The notes below the pieces were generated by a model that made no database searches, had not been told where the DNA came from, and worked only from the letters and a program-made list of their open reading frames with translations. A program made the translations under genes and the position numbers. Below are positions 62,931 to 64,000 of a DNA stretch of 64,000 nucleotides, in pieces. Each line of letters begins with the position of its first letter. The stretch's first letter is position 1. Source of the stretch: Mercurialis annua (taxonomy: Eukaryota > Streptophyta > Magnoliopsida > Malpighiales > Euphorbiaceae); assembly GCF_937616625.2 (NCBI RefSeq), contig NC_065576.1, positions 24,846,628 to 24,910,627 of the forward strand. The letters are read 5' to 3'.

Positions 62931-64000
62931 GTGTGCGTAAACAGTGATGCTACATTAGTATGGCGCGTCTCAAGTCTCTTTTACGCTTTGTTTCGATTAC
63001 CATGCTTATGTCGCATCACAAGTCTCTCTAACGCGTTTTTCCGATTACCTAAAGTGTGTGTAAAAAATGACAATTGATTAGTATGTCGTGTCTCAAGTCT
63101 ATTTAACGCGTCGTTCTGATTACCTAAGCATAGTTAGGTTATATTACGCAAAGTGTGCGTGATAAATGACAATAGATTAGTATGTTGTGTCTTAAGTCTA
63201 TCTAACACGTTGTTCCGATTATCTATGCATGGTTAGGTTATATTACGTCAGGCGTGCGTGAAAAGAGACGCTAGATTAATATGTCACGTCTCAAGGCTCT
63301 TTAATGCGTCGTTCCGATTTACCTAATCATGTTTAGGTTTTGCGTAAAAAGTGACGTTAGATTAGTATGTCGTGTCACAAGTCTCTTAAACGTATCGTTT
63401 CGATTACCATGCTTATGTCGCGTCACACGTCTCTCTAAGGCGTCGTTCCGATTACCTAAGCATGGTTAGGTTAAATTACCCAAAGTGTGCATGAAAAGTG
63501 ACGCTAGATTAGTATGTCCAGTCTCAATTCTCTTTAACGCGTCGTTTCGATTATCTAAGCATGGTTAGGTTGTGCTATACGCAAAGTGTGCAAAAGTGAC
63601 AGTATGATTCATCTCAAGTCTCTTTAAAATGTCGTTTCGATCACCATGCTTATCTCGCGTCACAAGTCTCTTTAACGCGTTGTTCCCATTACATAATCAT
63701 GGTTAGGTTATATTACGCAAAGTGTACGTGAAAAGTGACGTTAGATCAGTATGTCGCGTCTCAAGTCTTTCTAACACGTCGTTTCAATTTCCTAAGCATG
63801 GTTAGGTAATATTACGCAAAATGTGCGTGAAAAGTGACGCTAGATTAGTATGACGCGTCTCAAGTCTCTTTAACGCGTCGTTTTGATTACCATGCTTATG
63901 TCGCGTCACAAGTCTCTTTAATGCGTTATTTCGATTACCAAAGCATGGTTAGGTTATATTACACAAAGTGTGCGTTAAAAATAACAGTTGATTAGTATGT
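62931..64000 (+). repeat. Satellite block D (last copy, continues past window edge)
   Basis: The block begins with GGTAGGTTATATTACG and the CTTTGTTT unit. It carries AATGACAATAG monomers, CACACGTCTCTCTAAGGCG (63419), AATTACCCAAAG and the GTGCTATACGCAAAG variant, which matches 28871. It ends in ATAACAGTTGATTAG, which corresponds to 2250 and 29384. The next sequence outside would be expected to be block B. Confidence 0.75.

Larger units (their letters stand above)
1..64000. repeat. Satellite array, 99-bp monomer with 147-bp compound variant
   Basis: The whole window is a tandem array. Successive TAGGTTATAT landmarks near 201 and 300 lie 99 bp apart, and the same spacing recurs throughout. Compound units of 147 bp are interspersed. 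The consensus is about 43% GC and holds nine CpG dinucleotides per 99 bp. It contains ACGCGT, the MluI site, once per monomer. Monomers differ by scattered substitutions and small indels, and many changes are CG to TG or CA. Most of the array reads in the + direction, with one inverted stretch in the middle. Nothing in the window interrupts the satellite except a tiny insertion near 25.72 kb. The array continues past both edges. I do not recognise the family by name. Confidence 0.98.

Noticed and set aside
1..64000. CRISPR-like regular repeats
   Set aside because: The repeats are 99 bp, adjacent and diverged. There are no unique spacers between short identical repeats and no cas genes.
1..64000. 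CENP-B box in the monomer
   Set aside because: The required TTCG, A and CGGG positions are not met. TTTCGATTACC lacks the spaced A and the CGGG.
1..64000. rRNA, tRNA or histone gene arrays
   Set aside because: No conserved rRNA, tRNA or histone sequence is seen on either strand, and the period is too short for such genes.

Overview
This window is one uninterrupted satellite-DNA array. I find no protein-coding gene, RNA gene, CRISPR array or recognisable transposon. The basic unit is a monomer of about 99 bp (about 43% GC) repeated roughly 600 times. Its recurring landmarks, in order, are TTAGGTTATATTACGCAAAG, TGCGTGAAAAGTGACGCTAG, ATTAGTATGTCGCG, TCTCAAGTCTC, TTTAACGCGTCGTTCC and GATTACCTAAGCATGG. 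A second form of about 147 bp is the same monomer with an extra 48-bp copy of its own distal half. It is marked by the joint TTACCATGCTTATGTCGCG and by CAC replacing CTC. A long satellite of this kind indicates nuclear heterochromatin of a eukaryote (centromeric, pericentromeric or subtelomeric). The species cannot be named from the sequence. An insect or a plant would both fit.

Above the monomer there is layered structure. From shared variants I recognise four block types. E has the ATCGGATTACC, CAAAGCGTGTGTC and GAATAGTATGTCC variants. D has CACACGTCTCTCTAAGGCG and AATTACCCAAAG. B has TATATAAGTATG, mostly 99-bp CAC-type units, and CGTCGGCCGATTACC. C has GTATGGGCGTCTC and TAGGTCAATCTAAC. Along the + strand they recur in the cyclic order E, D, B, C, E and so on: E 1-1035, D to 2350, B to 7800, C to 10060, E to about 14670, D to 15175, B to 17217, E to 20580, D to 21085, B to 23875, C to 25350, E to 26890, D to 29450. 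After a heterogeneous centre the order resumes: C to 46450, E to 53.9 kb, D to 55200, B to 58800, C to 60100, E to about 61.6 kb (with a local duplication to 62930), D to the window end.

Several rearrangements are visible. There is a 5,910-bp tandem duplication (11308-17217 and 17218-23127), nearly identical by eye. An inverted segment of about 8.1 kb (34.67-42.83 kb) has both ends in short dyad-symmetric parts of the monomer. A 2.35-kb higher-order unit is repeated about three times (46593-53509). Smaller duplications lie at 27.8, 56.0 and 61.6 kb. The only clearly foreign sequence is about 22 bp near 25.72 kb, flanked by a 10-bp direct repeat. The centre, 29.5-42.8 kb, looks older and less ordered than the two flanks.

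No genes work together here. The short open frames in the window are translations of the satellite itself. They exist because 99, 147 and 48 are all multiples of three. All boundaries and identities were read by eye. Block limits are good to about one monomer, except where exact joints are stated.
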